Part shown: in pieces, positions 50,502 through 61,516 of the stretch | How the letters are laid out: each line of letters opens with the position of its first letter | Position numbering within the stretch: the stretch's first letter is position 1 | NCBI GenBank assembly: GCA_022225965.2 | Contig: JAKJXP020000052.1 | Coordinates: 244,071-308,070 of the forward strand | Length of the DNA: 64,000 nt | From: Diatrype stigma | Lineage: Eukaryota; Ascomycota; Sordariomycetes; Xylariales; Diatrypaceae | Direction of reading: 5' to 3' | The notes under the pieces: model-generated | What the model was told of the DNA's origin: nothing | Seen by the model: only the letters and a program-made list of their open reading frames with translations | The model's database searches: none | Program-made: the position numbers and the translations under genes

Positions 50502-50535
50502 CAAGACACTCAAGACACTCAAGACACCCAAGATA
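50502..50535. repeat. 10-bp tandem repeat
   Basis: About four copies of ACTCAAGACA, the last one or two diverged (ACCCAAGATA). Confidence 0.8.
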
Positions 50536-52618
50536 CTCGTAGGTGAAGTAGAATGAAGCTGCGAATGCTGCTGGACGACTTGAACTACGCGTCTATCGGC
50601 TAGTTAGTGACCCGCGCTGGCGGGACAATGTAGATGGTAAGAAAGCGGTAGGGCATGTACAAAGTCGGGGCATGTGAGACTCCTCTCTACCACATCGACA
50701 GTATCCTGCTGGCGACTGCGGTTGGTAAGATATGACTTGCTACAAAGCTACAAAGAAGCGGTAACACAGTCAGATAGGCAGGCAGTTGCTACAATCCTTC
50801 GTTGTGGCCATACTCGGCGCCAAGGGCGTAAATGACATGCCGCTGATGTAGCAGACAGACACACAGTCAATATCCGTTTGGTATCCCCGTGGGCTGTCTG
50901 TGGTACGACCATGCAGAGACTGCCTGTCCAGACACGACGCCGGTAATAAAGCTTTCAGATTAGCTGCTCTCGAGGCGCACAAAAGCCTTGATGAGATCCT
51001 AGCCGTAGGGGCGTATGTACATACATACAATACATACCTACAATACTACCTGGGCACCTGGGCGTCGTGGAGGAATACCTACGTGGGGGTCTTCAAGTAA
51101 CACAGCGGTAAAGCGGTAGAGCGGCGCCGCAATATGCATCTGGGTATTGTACTCGTGTGTATGTACATGTAGTTAACGGTCATGCCGATGCTGGCGGACA
51201 GGCGCGGACAGGCGGATGAAGGTAGACAGGGGTTATTACCACCTGCAGTGATGACCTGAGATTAGGTACAATACAATACTTGGACAGGCATTTTGGAAGA
51301 TACTCTTTTGTAAGGTAACACCAGCACCCCCCGAATTGCCTGCCCCAAGCAAGAAAAGAAGAGCATCAATGAAATATAAACTACAAACTCGTACTTCGCC
51401 TCGTACCCGGAAATCACGGGTCGTTGTAAGTATTTAGGTAGGTATGTAATAAGCTTATTATTGGATCTGTACGATGGATGCGAGAAGCGTAAGATAGAAA
51501 CGGACTCCTTTAGGAGAGTTGGAGGAGCTGTGACCGGGCAGCCAGGGTAACATATGCGGACTTATAAATGTTATACTACCTACATAGTTAGGGATATAGG
51601 AGGTGTGACGAAGTACAAACGTGGTGGTCTTGTGCCGGTAACAGGAGGATGATGGCGGCTTATTAGCGCGGATGCTCGGAAAAAGCGAATGATAACGCGA
51701 TAAACCGCAATGTTAACTGGTAATGAAATACTTGACTGAGGTCCTCTCTCTCCTGCCTATTCTACATATTATTGTCCGTGGAAATGAAACCGAATAAGCG
51801 CATCTCGGTGTCCCAAAACATACAGCACTTACCGATTGTTCATTAACCAGTAAACTACCTACTATTAAGCATGACGGACACATGGCGGCCACATACGTCA
51901 TGCGGTAAAGGCGATATGCCCTGAACAGGTAAGTTAATGCACTTGGTCAGGCATTTACACAATACTAGAATCGCCCAGAATCTTAATTCATAACTGTAAT
52001 TTGAATGTATATACGGCGGTCTTAATAACTGGTGTGTCGGCTGCTCAGCAATGAATTCCCCGAGTCTCGAGGAGGTGATATAAATAGGAGAGTAAAAAGC
52101 GGAAAGATGATCAGCGGGATAGGTAAGATCCGCGTTCTGTGAAACCTGACAGCTACCTACCTACATACCTAAAGATATACGAATACTACTTACTACTACT
52201 TCGTACCTTGCAATCATCGTGCTGCGGCAACGATATAGAATTCCCCGGACCTAGTGAGGATGCATGTACCTACAGGATCTTTCTGTCCGTAGTGAAAGCC
52301 CTAACACCGGCAGGGGCCGAGGGTAGGGATTCCCGTCTGCACCGAATCCCCCGGGCATTCCGTTCCGTCTCTAAAGCCCCATTTAGCGCTAAACGCTGGT
52401 CGCTTATTTCCATGTTGTATACTTCCATGCAGACCTGCAGACCTGGTACTTGTAACTAGGCCTATACGCCCGCGTACCACGCCCTACAGACTAGGTACGG
52501 GCCAGGCGGCCGACCTCACGGCCTACTAGGTACCTGCCTTACCCCATGCAGCTTAGCAGCTTTCGGTTAGCTACCGCTGCGCGTCAAATCGAACCGTGCC
52601 CAAAAGCTTGACGCGTAA

Positions 52619-52672
52619 ATTGCGTACCTACCTACCTAGCTACCTACCTACATACATACATACACACCTATA
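52619..52672. repeat. ACCTACCT/ACATACAT microsatellite
   Basis: Tandem tetranucleotides ACCT, then TACA, make a dense example of the TAGGTA/ACCTAC tracts found throughout the intergenic DNA. Confidence 0.75.
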
Positions 52673-52967
52673 GGTAGGCCGATTACCTGATCGCGCATAG
52701 TCGCATCACCACCTGGCACCTCCTTAACAGCCCTGGAGTCTGGAGTACAGGATCGTGGCATGTTTGTATAAGTTGTGAGTTATAAGCTAGAAGCTAGAAG
52801 CTTGGTCCATCTTGCATATTGCATTACCTACCGTGAAGTGCATGCGCAATAGGTAGTTATCTGCGAATCCTACGTGTACGGACGGTGCTTCCCAAGGACA
52901 AGGAATGATCACAACGTGACCAAGTATTTCACCGCTCGGCGCGTCCTTGGTTGTCTCTTGGGCCATC

Positions 52968-55513
52968 ATGTCTGAACGTTCAGGTTCAGGGGAGCCCGAG
53001 ATCGAGGAGATCATAGCAAGAATCGTTCAAGGTAAGCACTCCCATGTAGCTAGCGGTTAGCCCACCATTGATTGCGAGAAACCTTCCCGATCCGTTCAGC
53101 CTGCCAGTTCAGCTCACGATCCCACAGGTTCCAAGCTCACCGCAAAGCGCCGGGGAACTAGCATCAAGCCCGACGTCGAGGCCTTGAACTCCCTGTCATA
53201 CGACAGAGGCTTGTTGCCGACTGAACTGAACGAGCTGGTTGATTTGGTCACAACTCCGAACCACCTCGACCAGGCTAGTCTAGCGAGCATCGTCAGGAAC
53301 CTCTATCCGGCAACCCCTGTTGACAACGATGTCATCACCAAGGTCATCGGCTCCATCGGACACGGCAGGTCCAAGCCATCATTAGCTGTTCAGGGGGTAT
53401 TGCTAAGATGGCTTGTCATGATCTACCATGTCATGCAGAGGCAGGATGCCCTAGCTCGGGGTTATTCGGTCTTGTTCAACTTGCTCGACACAGCCGCACT
53501 TCGGTAGGCCAAGTCTAGGTGCACCGGTCGACGGCACTGTCGCTAACCTTGACAGAACACAGTTATGCCATCTACTTGTCCTCATCACCCGGCGTAAGCA
53601 TGTGAGGCCCTATAGGATACAGAGTTTGTAAGTGGCATGCCCTCGAGGGACGCCCGGCCCGTGGTTGATACGATGTACTTACTCGTCCTAGACTGTCTCT
53701 TTCAAGGCAGACAGGCAATGATCCCGCCCTGACGGGCTTGCTTCGAGTCTTCAAGGATTACTATCCCGAGATCATCGTCGGAGACGCAACACGCGGCAAA
53801 GCGTCTCCCTTCAATGTAAGCCCTCCTGTGGAATCCCGTCCAAGTATAAGAAGCTCACGACTGTTTTGTAGTACCCAGACCCTGAGTGGAGAGATAGGCT
53901 TAACGCGATCCAGCGAGCCCACGCCGAACTCGCCGTATCGAGATCTGAGAAGCCCCTGGATGGCTTCCGAGTCAATCGCCATCGGAACCATGGGGTGCGG
54001 GGCACTGATGGCGCTGTAGTCCCGGGAGTACACACGTCACATGTCACTGAGGTCAGAACCAGCCAGCCATGCCTTACGGTGTCATAAGCAAACCAACTAA
54101 CTGCTTTACAGAATGCCGTTACTCTCGAGGAGATCGAAAATGTTGACGGCTTCGTCAAGAAGCTCGAGAGGATCGAACTACCGAATCAGTTGGTAGCAGT
54201 CCTAGGCGATCCCCTCCTCCAAAAGCTCCTTCTCCTGAAGCCAAACCTCGAGGCTGATCAGCGCGTCAACAACTGGTTATCGTCATATGCCTATGATGTG
54301 ATGAGCGGGGACTCGGATGCTAATCCCCTGTATATTTTTGGCGTACTTCGAGATTACGTCGCAGCTACAAAGGTTCGTCGCGGAGAGGTTGCCAGTGTCT
54401 GCTTTACCATCCGCTAGCTAACATATCCCGAACCTAGTGTCTTTCGCCGGTACTTTTGGCTTTTCTGGGCGAGTACTTGGGCCGATGGGATGGCACGAGT
54501 GGCAGAGAAATGATACTAGAGATTTTATCCCACAGCCCCCTAATCGATTTCGGAGGTATGTAGTTCGTTCTTGCTTGACCTATGCGACCCCACACTAACG
54601 AAGCCCAGAGCTTTACGGCCATGTCTTCCAGCCCCTCGAAGCGAGAGTCCTCGACGGCACAGCAACATCCCAAGCCGACATGCTCAAGTTCTACACCGCG
54701 CTCCTTCGGCGCTGGACGGTGTATCTGGCCTCCGTCGATCAGCTGTCCGCACAGGCCAATTCGGCGGTTTCGAATCTGACCACCCACGTCAACGGCCTGT
54801 GTCTGACGCTCCTGCAGACGTCCTCCAGCATCGCGACGCACTCGATGGTCCTCGACTTCTACGAGCAGGTCGCGTCCCTGATCACGGGCGCGCGCGGCTC
54901 CTCCCGCGTCCGCGTGGTCATCCCGCCCTCGCCCCTGGTGTACATGCTGTACTTCGCGCCGTCGGCGGCGACCGTGTCGCGCCTGTGCGGCGTGCTGGCC
55001 CGGTACAAGGAGGGCCTGCAGAAGGCCATGGCGACGTCGCGCGCCGACTACACGCCCGAGTACGTCAACGAGTTCAACGGCTTCCTGATGGACATCTGCA
55101 ACTGCCTCTGGCGGTCGCGGGCCTTCAACGTCCGGGACGACAACTCGCACGGCTGCCTCGTGCCCCGGCCCCTGGTGGACGCCCTGTCGGCCTACGTCCG
55201 GGACCTCGACACGGGCGCCTCGCTCGCCTCGCTGTTCTCGCTGTCGCACTCCCCCGTCCTCGGCCTGATGTCCATCTCGCACTTCCGCAGCCTGGAGGAC
55301 GCGGCGCTAGAGAGGGGCGCGGACGCGCTAGGCATTAGGCACGCCGGGCCCGTGACCAGGGCCACGCTCGCTTCGCTGGCGGAAGACGGCGGGCTGAGGC
55401 TGACCTGGGATGAATACCGACTAGGCGTGTTGAGATATCTCGAGGAGAATGGCTTGAGTGGCATTGGGGAGCTGATGTATAACACGATGACAACGTTAAT
55501 GAAGAAGGCCTAA
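52968..55513 (+). CDS. mis6: CENP-I / Mis6 inner-kinetochore protein
   Basis: Eight exons: 52968-53031, 53128-53503, 53556-53627, 53692-53815, 53872-54051, 54112-54372, 54438-54555 and 54609-55513. They sum to 2100 bp (699 residues) with every phase matching. The helical-repeat body carries family hallmarks: LPTELNELVDLVTTPNHLDQ, RSKPSLAVQGVLLRWLVMIY, LLVLITRRKHVRPYRIQSLL, and TGLLRVFKDYYPEIIVGDA, followed by the Tyr-Pro-Asp-Pro-Glu-Trp stretch. The C-terminal part has LLAFLGEYLGRWDG and FYTALLRRWTVYL. CENP-I/Mis6/Ctf3 sits in the constitutive centromere-associated network and supports CENP-A loading and kinetochore assembly. Exon 8 is far GC-richer than the earlier exons. No centromere-like sequence accompanies it; the gene acts in trans. 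Confidence 0.93.
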
Positions 55514-55683
55514 TGAAGAAGTTCCGAATGCACCATTAAGCTGTATATAACATACCTCCATATAGACTTGGTTTATATCACGTACGGAGCCCTATTATAA
55601 CAAGCCTATGTATGTTAAATATATGCCATAATTTATGTACGATGTGTATATGCGTGATGCGTGATGCTTTAGGCAAAAGTGGC

Positions 55684-55911
55684 AAAAAATTATTTCAGTT
55701 GCCTGGTCCAGGATTCGAACCTGGGTCTTCTTTTTCTTGCGACTTGTGTCTCGATTCCCTTTATGTGGTCACCGTTTCCACAGGGCGGAAGAGTTACCCG
55801 GTTTGCGGTGTCCATTTGTACATCCACACAAGGTTGACGACAGTTGCCTGAGTCGAACCCGTTTGTTTTGGGGCGCAAGTTCAGACGTGCTACCACTGTA
55901 CCAACCGGGCT
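55684..55911 (-). ncRNA. tRNA-like Pol III-type transcript with large insert (or tRNA relic)
   Basis: On the minus strand an A-box-like TGGTACAGTGG occurs at about 55892-55903, directly after a possible 5' acceptor GCCCGGT. The 3' part has a perfect T arm CCAGG-TTCGAAT-CCTGG (B box) at about 55709-55725, then ACCAGGC, which pairs with the 5' end at six of seven positions, and a T6 run at 55685-55690 where Pol III would stop. Between them are nested complementary pairs CTTGCG/CGCAAG and CTTGTGT/ACACAAG, and a hairpin CCCTGTGG...CCAC..AGGG. A second B-box-like GGTTCGACTC lies at about 55849-55860. This is not a normal tRNA, as no ordinary anticodon arm forms. It may be a structured Pol III RNA, a tRNA with a giant insert, a SINE or a pseudogene. 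Confidence 0.45.
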
Positions 55912-56463
55912 TTGACTTGTTGTTGGAAGACTGCCTTCTTATTCGTACTTATATGGATGGGCAGGCAAGTCTTCCGGCTGGATATGCTTCGGGCTACCTA
56001 GGTACATTGCCAGGCTGCCCAATGCTTGGTCACTCAGGTAACATAGTGAAGCGACTGCGACTGCGACTGCGACTTCCATGCTACTATGTAGGCACACCCT
56101 ACCTAGGTACGTTGTCTTGATCCATAATCCATACCATAGCTACCATCTACCGTTGTTCTATCCTGTTGAAAGGGTATCTGCCCCGAGTTCCCCCCCCTCT
56201 CGTTCCGTTGAAAGACACGGCCAGACAAACGCCTTCATATGCTCGTTGAGTACTCCGTTTCCATACACTCCTATCCCACCTACGCACCTACTAACCCGTC
56301 CCAAACGGAGGTTGACCGCATATCGACCGCCACGACCCTGATTTTACTTTTTCGCCATACATACATATGGCCCGTCCACCACCCAACTGATCCTCTCTCT
56401 CTCCACGTACGATCACAGGACATCCAGAAAACGACACCGCATTTTTGCGCCGACCCGTCAAAT
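55912..56463. other. Intergenic, no gene seen
   Basis: Short span between the tRNA-like unit and the stop of CAF16. It contains a (GCGACT)n-type repeat at 56048-56074. Nothing else is recognised. Confidence 0.5.
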
Positions 56464-57336
56464 TTACTTCCCCGGACCCGGCGCGCTCTCCAGCCCGTAC
56501 CCGCCAATGCCGGTCGGGGCGTACGTCAAGCCCTCGGTGCCCATGGTCCTCTGGTTGCGGGGGCCGCGGTCGGCGAGGTCGGCGCGGAGCCAGCGGAGCA
56601 CGAGCTCGCCGAGGCGGCTGTTGCCGGTGCGGCCGAGGGCGGCGCCGCCGTCGGGGCCGAGGAAGCGGTCGGCGGGCCCCCACTCGCGCACGGCGCCGAG
56701 GTGCATGTGGACGAGGTGGGTGGGCCAGCCGGCGAGGTTGTCGAGGATGTGGGTGGCGTAGACGACGGTGCACTCGCGGGCGTCGGTCTCGCGCTGGAGC
56801 CAGGCCAGGAAGCCGGCGCGGCTCAGCACGTCGAGGTCGACGGTGATCTCGTCGAGCAGCAGGACGGTCCAGGGGCGCACGAGGCCCATGGCGAGCTGGA
56901 CGCGGCGCCGCTCGCCGTCCGACACGGCGTGCATGCGCCAGGTCACGTCGACGTCGAGCACGGCGACGAGCTCGTCGCGCCGGTCCGGGAAGGCGTCGCC
57001 GCCGACCGAGGCCAGCAGCTCCCCCACGCCGATGTCCGTCCGCACGATCGGGTTCAGCACCCACTCCAGCCCCAGGTACGTCACGCCCTCGAGGCCGTCC
57101 TTGAACGGGTCGGCGCCCGAGACCGACACGGCGCCCTCGGGCGCGAGCCGCTTGCCCGCCAGCAGCCGCAGCAGCGTCGTCTTGCCCGCCCCGTTGGCCC
57201 CGATCAGCAGCGTCCGGCTGCGCGGCGGCACCGCCAGCGACACCCCCGAAAGGCCCGTCGCGTACCCGGGGAACGTGTACGACAGGTTCGTGACGGTGAT
57301 CTCGGGCGCCTTAGGGTTTGCTGTCGTCTCCGCCAT
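56464..57336 (-). CDS. CAF16: CAF16-type soluble ABC ATPase
   Basis: A single exon of 290 residues; the ATG at 57336 sits in a GCCATGG-like context. It is one ABC nucleotide-binding domain with no membrane segments. Walker A is GANGAGKTT at about residues 46-54. The signature is VSDGERRRV, a divergent form of LSGGQ that is usual for Caf16. Walker B is VLLLDEIT, where the Asp-Glu pair is intact, followed by VDLDVLSRAGFLAW (D-loop) and a switch His in YATHILDNL. The C-terminus ends in the extension LTYAPTGIGGYGLES. Caf16 is associated with the Ccr4-Not and SRB/mediator complexes in budding yeast; its exact activity is poorly known. The frame is extremely GC-rich, which also opens spurious frames on the other strand. 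Confidence 0.93.
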   Translation of the reverse strand: MAETTANPKAPEITVTNLSYTFPGYATGLSGVSLAVPPRSRTLLIGANGAGKTTLLRLLAGKRLAPEGAVSVSGADPFKDGLEGVTYLGLEWVLNPIVRTDIGVGELLASVGGDAFPDRRDELVAVLDVDVTWRMHAVSDGERRRVQLAMGLVRPWTVLLLDEITVDLDVLSRAGFLAWLQRETDARECTVVYATHILDNLAGWPTHLVHMHLGAVREWGPADRFLGPDGGAALGRTGNSRLGELVLRWLRADLADRGPRNQRTMGTEGLTYAPTGIGGYGLESAPGPGK

Positions 57337-57918
57337 TTTCTTGGAGGAATGTATATGTAAGTATGCAGTCCCTGACGCTCTGCTTTAGGTGCTTAAAGTA
57401 TAGGTAGATAAGTCCTTAGGTACTGAAGTAAACACCTACTTGGGTGATCAGGGCCGAACAATCCGATGGTGGTAGTTGGCAGATGCGATGGGCTGTTTAT
57501 TGCGTGCTTTGATAGAATCCATATATATACAATACGTAGATAAAAACTACCCAAGTATGTGCATACAGATGTACCTACTTACCCAGTACTTACATAGTTA
57601 CAGCTTCATGTAGCTTAGTGTTGACGGTATTGTGACATATACACACGGTATATGCACACGGTCCCGGCGGAAACCGTTGGAGACGACGCTAGTTAGTAAC
57701 AACGACGGCGTCGAATCGTCGATATCTCAATCCCCCTTTCCTTCTTCTTTTCCCCCTTGTCACCCCGCACCCCCCTCTCCCCCTTTTTTTCTCTCTTTAG
57801 TTTACTTAAATGTACGTATATTTATGAGGGGTGAAAGGCTACAGTTAAGGCTAGTTAATTCTTGCATTTCCAATTGCAATGAGGATGTTTGCCCAATTGA
57901 GGTCGCAAGGGATTCGTA
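57337..57918. other. Intergenic, CAF16 promoter
   Basis: Span between CAF16 and the stop of the next minus-strand gene. It contains CT-rich stretches near 57735-57800. No gene is seen. Confidence 0.5.
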
Positions 57919-59655
57919 TCATTGGTTGTCATTTTGCCAATACTTCCGAGCATCAGCCTCGAAGGCTAAGGCTGTGCCATCTTCTACAACGTGGACATCT
58001 AGCGTAAAGGGATAACTGAAGTCACCCAGCGGTCGAGATATATAGCAATGCTTATACTCCGTGTTCTTGACGATGTCGCGTAGCTGGGAGAGGAGAGTGA
58101 CCAACTGTCGCAGCGCGTGCTGGTTCTCCTCCAACTCCTCCCACTCCTGGCGCAACTCGTCCGTTTTTCTTACTTGGATTGATCTGACTATCATGTCCGT
58201 TTCTCTGTATAGTATACTGCCTCCAGCGATAAATTCCGCGCGGTTGAACCACAACTGGCAGGCGGTCCATGGAGTCTTGTGGACCTTCCAATGCCCTTTG
58301 ACCTCAACAGAGGGATATTGTTTCATAACGCCATAGCGTTTCAGTATATGGCCTGTGCTTGTCGGTCCTTCAGGCAAGTCGATATCTTGGAAAGAAGGTG
58401 GCGGGTCACTCTCGTCAGCGTCGGTCTTGAAACATGCGTCAATTCCCGCAGTGACTGCGCAGTTCAAATTCCCTAGGTTATACTGTAAAACCCGCATATG
58501 GTTGCCACTAGCCTCGAGTCCCTCAGGCCATGTAGTAAAGGCGTGTTCGAAGTCATGGCCCCTGTAGTCTCCACCTTGTCGAACTCGAGCAGCTATGATA
58601 GCGGCCGCTTCAGCGATCGAATGCCGGATCATTCGGCCCTCACTGCTAATTACCAACGTGTTGTTGATAACGGTAAGATGAAAATGAATCTGCCTCAAAT
58701 CATCTATCCCTCGACACAAATTCATAAGAAGTCGCAGCTTGCTGAAAGACGATAGGACATCGACGCTATCGAAGCAGAATTTAGGACTTATAGCCTTAAC
58801 GGCTTGTAATATGGGCTCCCACTCCGTGAAAGGGCGGAAGATGCGTTTTGAAATGACTGATCTCGTCAATATCGTGGGATTCTGCTCTATCACTTGTATT
58901 GATGGCTTCTTTCGTTTCACTCTCCTGGGCAAGGGATGTGGATGGAAAACGGCCGCTGCACCTGATGAATGTCAGCACTGGCATCTTTCTTCTTCTACGG
59001 GCGGACAGTATTACCCGGTATATACAATATGGGGGGCTGTTGGCCATCTGTATAGACTGTATTGTAACTAGCAAGCTGTGTATATGGCGTCTTGGACGTA
59101 ACGGCCGTCTCAGACGGGCGAACCGTTAAGGCATCGATACATGCAACCCTAGCTCCACGCACAAACGTGTCGGTGCTGCGGCTTATTTGTTTAAACCACT
59201 CCCGAGCAGCCAGGGCTTTCTTGACCGCAGCATCCTATGGAGAGATTAAGTCTATGTCAGTTTCCACCCTTTAGAATAGGGCATATAGGGCATGACCTGG
59301 ACTATACTGTCGGCCAAGTTTCCACTTGAGAGCTTACTTCAGGCGAAGTTGGGTCGCGACGACGGACGTAACCATCCACTGGTGAGGGGGTTATCTTGTA
59401 ACCACTCAGGCGTGCGTAAGGATGCAGGCTAGGCGATCTGACCCGTGCTCTAGTGCCATACGGTCGGCATCCCCCCGAAGATCCGGTAGAATTAATGCGG
59501 TCCGGCCAGTAGCGGCGGGGAGCCGTCATCACTGCACAGATCTCCGGGGTGGGGGAGGACGGAAACGAAGGGCCTTGGAACCGCTTATTTGAGATGGCCA
59601 GACGGGACTTCATCCCATGTTGTAGCCCATGTTGTAGGCTGGGTCGAAAGATCAT
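57919..59655 (-). CDS. Conserved fungal protein of unknown function
   Basis: Three exons, 59655-59338, 59234-59015 and 58961-57919, join in phases 0 and 1 (GTAAGC and GTAATA donors; CATAG and ATCAG acceptors) and give 526 residues. The N-terminus is basic and disordered (residues 1-105); a helical segment DAAVKKALAAREWFKQISRS follows across the first junction, then a linker. The globular part (about 220-526) has FRPFTEWEPILQAVKAISP, LRLLMNLCRGIDDLRQIHFH, YRGHDFEHAFTTWPEGLEAS, HMRVLQYNLGNLNCAV and a C-terminal SYPFTLDVHVVEDGTALAF. Pezizomycotina genomes carry lineage-expanded families with this pattern. I recall them with inconsistent product names, so I assign no function. An alternative start is the ATG at 59613. 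Confidence 0.82.
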
Positions 59656-60565
59656 CTTCCATTATTCACCAGCCAACCTACCTACCTACCCACGTCCATA
59701 GAAGAAATATCTAGTAGGTAGACAAGGAAAACGAACAACGATAATGAATGCGTTTTGTATCAGCCGGTAAAGGTGAGCTGAAAATCAAGGCTACAGGTGG
59801 CCAAGAAATTTGATTTGTGGCCTCTTAGGTACCGGTACTAGGTACTATAGGTGGGTCCATTCCCCACCAGGCATACAAGACACATAACGTGGGTATAAAT
59901 ACATACATGTGTGTATATTCAAGATGAGTGAATATTAAATAAGGAGGTAGTTAAGTAGGTAGGCAGGTATGCACCTGTAAGTTATAAATTGTTCCCCATC
60001 CATGATGCATGCATGTATGGCTAACGGAAATCTGATCATTGATGGTGTTCCGTGATGGACTACAATTTATCCATGCATACCTACATTTCTGATGACGATA
60101 GATAATGCCTCACATTTTAACGCTCTGCCAGAGCTCCCCGAGAAGGAAAGGTGGAAAGAAGATGTGGAGGGGAAGGAGGTAAATCACACCACCCGCAGAC
60201 CCCTCCCTTCTGAACTGCTACACTTCTGCAGGAGATCTCTTCTGCAGTTGGTAAGTGCAATCAATAGGTGCTAGTGTGCTACCAAGGTACCTAGGCAAGG
60301 CAGGTAGCAAGTGAGACATTCATATGTAGGTCCATATGTAAGTAGGTAGGTAGGTAGTACCGGTAGTTTCTATCAATACCACCAAGTGACTGAGGCAGGA
60401 GGTAGGGACTAATCAAGTGCCTATGCATTTGATATTGCCGAACCTTGAAATTTGGAGATTCCCCCCCCCCAAAAAGTCTCTCGTCGTCTCTCGGCCAAGG
60501 GCGAGATGTTTGGGCCACCTTGACTGATTACCCGTACCTACACATAACCGTAACACACAGTCACC
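59656..60565. other. Divergent intergenic region
   Basis: The region separates the minus-strand conserved protein from the plus-strand Gly-Tyr-Asp repeat gene. It contains GGTAGGTAGGTAGG tracts at 60335-60358 and a short C-run at 60461-60470. No gene is supported. Confidence 0.5.
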
Positions 60566-61516
60566 ATGCAGACTCACCAGGGCTTCAAACAACCGCAGTC
60601 CAATGGCAAGGTAAGTAGGTACGAGACCAGTTCACTGGTTATGCGAGTTAACACCATCCAGGGTGACTCGCCGGCCACTGCCAATCCACGCCCTGGTAGT
60701 AACCAGACTACGTACCAGGCCCGGTCGAATGCCCGGTATATTCATCCCAACGGCCAGTCCAGACATGCCATGGTGAAGGAGTCCTGGGGCAACCGTCACA
60801 ATTTCATGTTATCGTACGGACTCAAACCTTACAATTTCGAAGACTACGATACGGCAAACCAGATCCTAGACCAAATGCTTGAGGCCGATTGGGATACTCA
60901 TCATCAGAACCAAGCCGTAACAGAACGCTCTTGGAACGGTGTCGACTCTCCGGAAAGACCGAGGGCGGCCAATGGCAATCAACTGCCTCACGATCAGCAG
61001 TATGCCGATAGTGTCTGGGGTGTTGACCGGCAGGAGGGATATGCCCACGGTGGCCATGTTGTCGAGGGCGCTGATTACGGTGACGGAAATATAGGCTACC
61101 ACTCCGACAATACCAATAATCATCGTTACGCTAGCGAAACAGCGGGATATTATCATGACCGTTTCAATAGAGCTATAGATGACAATCACTTCGGTGAGCA
61201 TGATTACAGCTCTGGCGAACAAGAGGGGAAGGGTGAACAAGGGTTTGAGGTGGAGCGTGGTGTGGAGAGCAGCGACAAGGAGAGTGGAGCACCAGACACT
61301 CAAGTTGGAGACGACGGAGCCTACGGCGGTGGCTACAACGGTGGCTACGACGATGGCTACAACTGTGACTACGTCGGTGGCTACGATGGTGATTACGATG
61401 GTGGTTACGACGGTGGTTACGACGATGGTTACGACGGTGGTTATGACGATGGCTACGACGATGGCTACGACGGTGGTTACGACGATGGCTACGACGGTGG
61501 TTATGATGATTACTGA
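60566..61516 (+). CDS. Conserved short motif protein with Gly-Tyr-Asp repeat tail
   Basis: The frame from the ATG at 60566 is open to 61516. A GTAAGT donor at 60611 and a CAG acceptor at 60661 define a 51-bp in-frame intron, so two exons (60566-60610, 60662-61516; 299 residues) are likely. The middle has WGNRHNFMLSYGLKPYNFED with a following ANQILDQMLEAD helix, resembling the conserved core of a small fungal protein family that I know only as hypothetical. The last 65 residues are tandem four-residue units GGYD/DGYD, rich in Gly, Tyr and Asp. The upstream half is also acidic and Asn/Gln-rich. Such tyrosine-rich low-complexity tails are typical of phase-separating or wall-associated proteins; that role is inferred. 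No signal peptide or membrane segment is seen. Confidence 0.7.
   Translation: MQTHQGFKQPQSNGKVSRYETSSLVMRVNTIQGDSPATANPRPGSNQTTYQARSNARYIHPNGQSRHAMVKESWGNRHNFMLSYGLKPYNFEDYDTANQILDQMLEADWDTHHQNQAVTERSWNGVDSPERPRAANGNQLPHDQQYADSVWGVDRQEGYAHGGHVVEGADYGDGNIGYHSDNTNNHRYASETAGYYHDRFNRAIDDNHFGEHDYSSGEQEGKGEQGFEVERGVESSDKESGAPDTQVGDDGAYGGGYNGGYDDGYNCDYVGGYDGDYDGGYDGGYDDGYDGGYDDGYDDGYDGGYDDGYDGGYDDY
61318..61513 (+). repeat. 12-bp coding minisatellite (GGYD repeat)
   Basis: Roughly sixteen 12-bp units alternate GGTGGTTACGAC and GATGGCTACGAC, encoding GGYD and DGYD. The third-position variation shows that the units are not a recent perfect expansion. The repeat also keeps the antisense strand open. 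Confidence 0.9.

Larger units (their letters stand above)
48862..52967. other. Gene-free region
   Basis: A 4.1-kb span upstream of both the GNAT gene (minus) and CENP-I (plus), so it contains both promoters. It holds a 12-bp tandem repeat at about 50367-50399, a 10-bp repeat at about 50502-50535, and dense ACCTAC/ACATAC tracts at 52615-52680. No gene is supported. Confidence 0.55.

Noticed and set aside
54434..55282. 282-codon minus-strand frame
   Set aside because: It is the antisense shadow of the GC-rich last CENP-I exons; its residue make-up (Arg, Val, His, Gly) is typical of such shadows and the plus-strand exons have full family support.
56239..57360. 373-codon plus-strand frame
   Set aside because: Antisense of the extremely GC-rich CAF16 gene, which has Walker A, signature and Walker B motifs.
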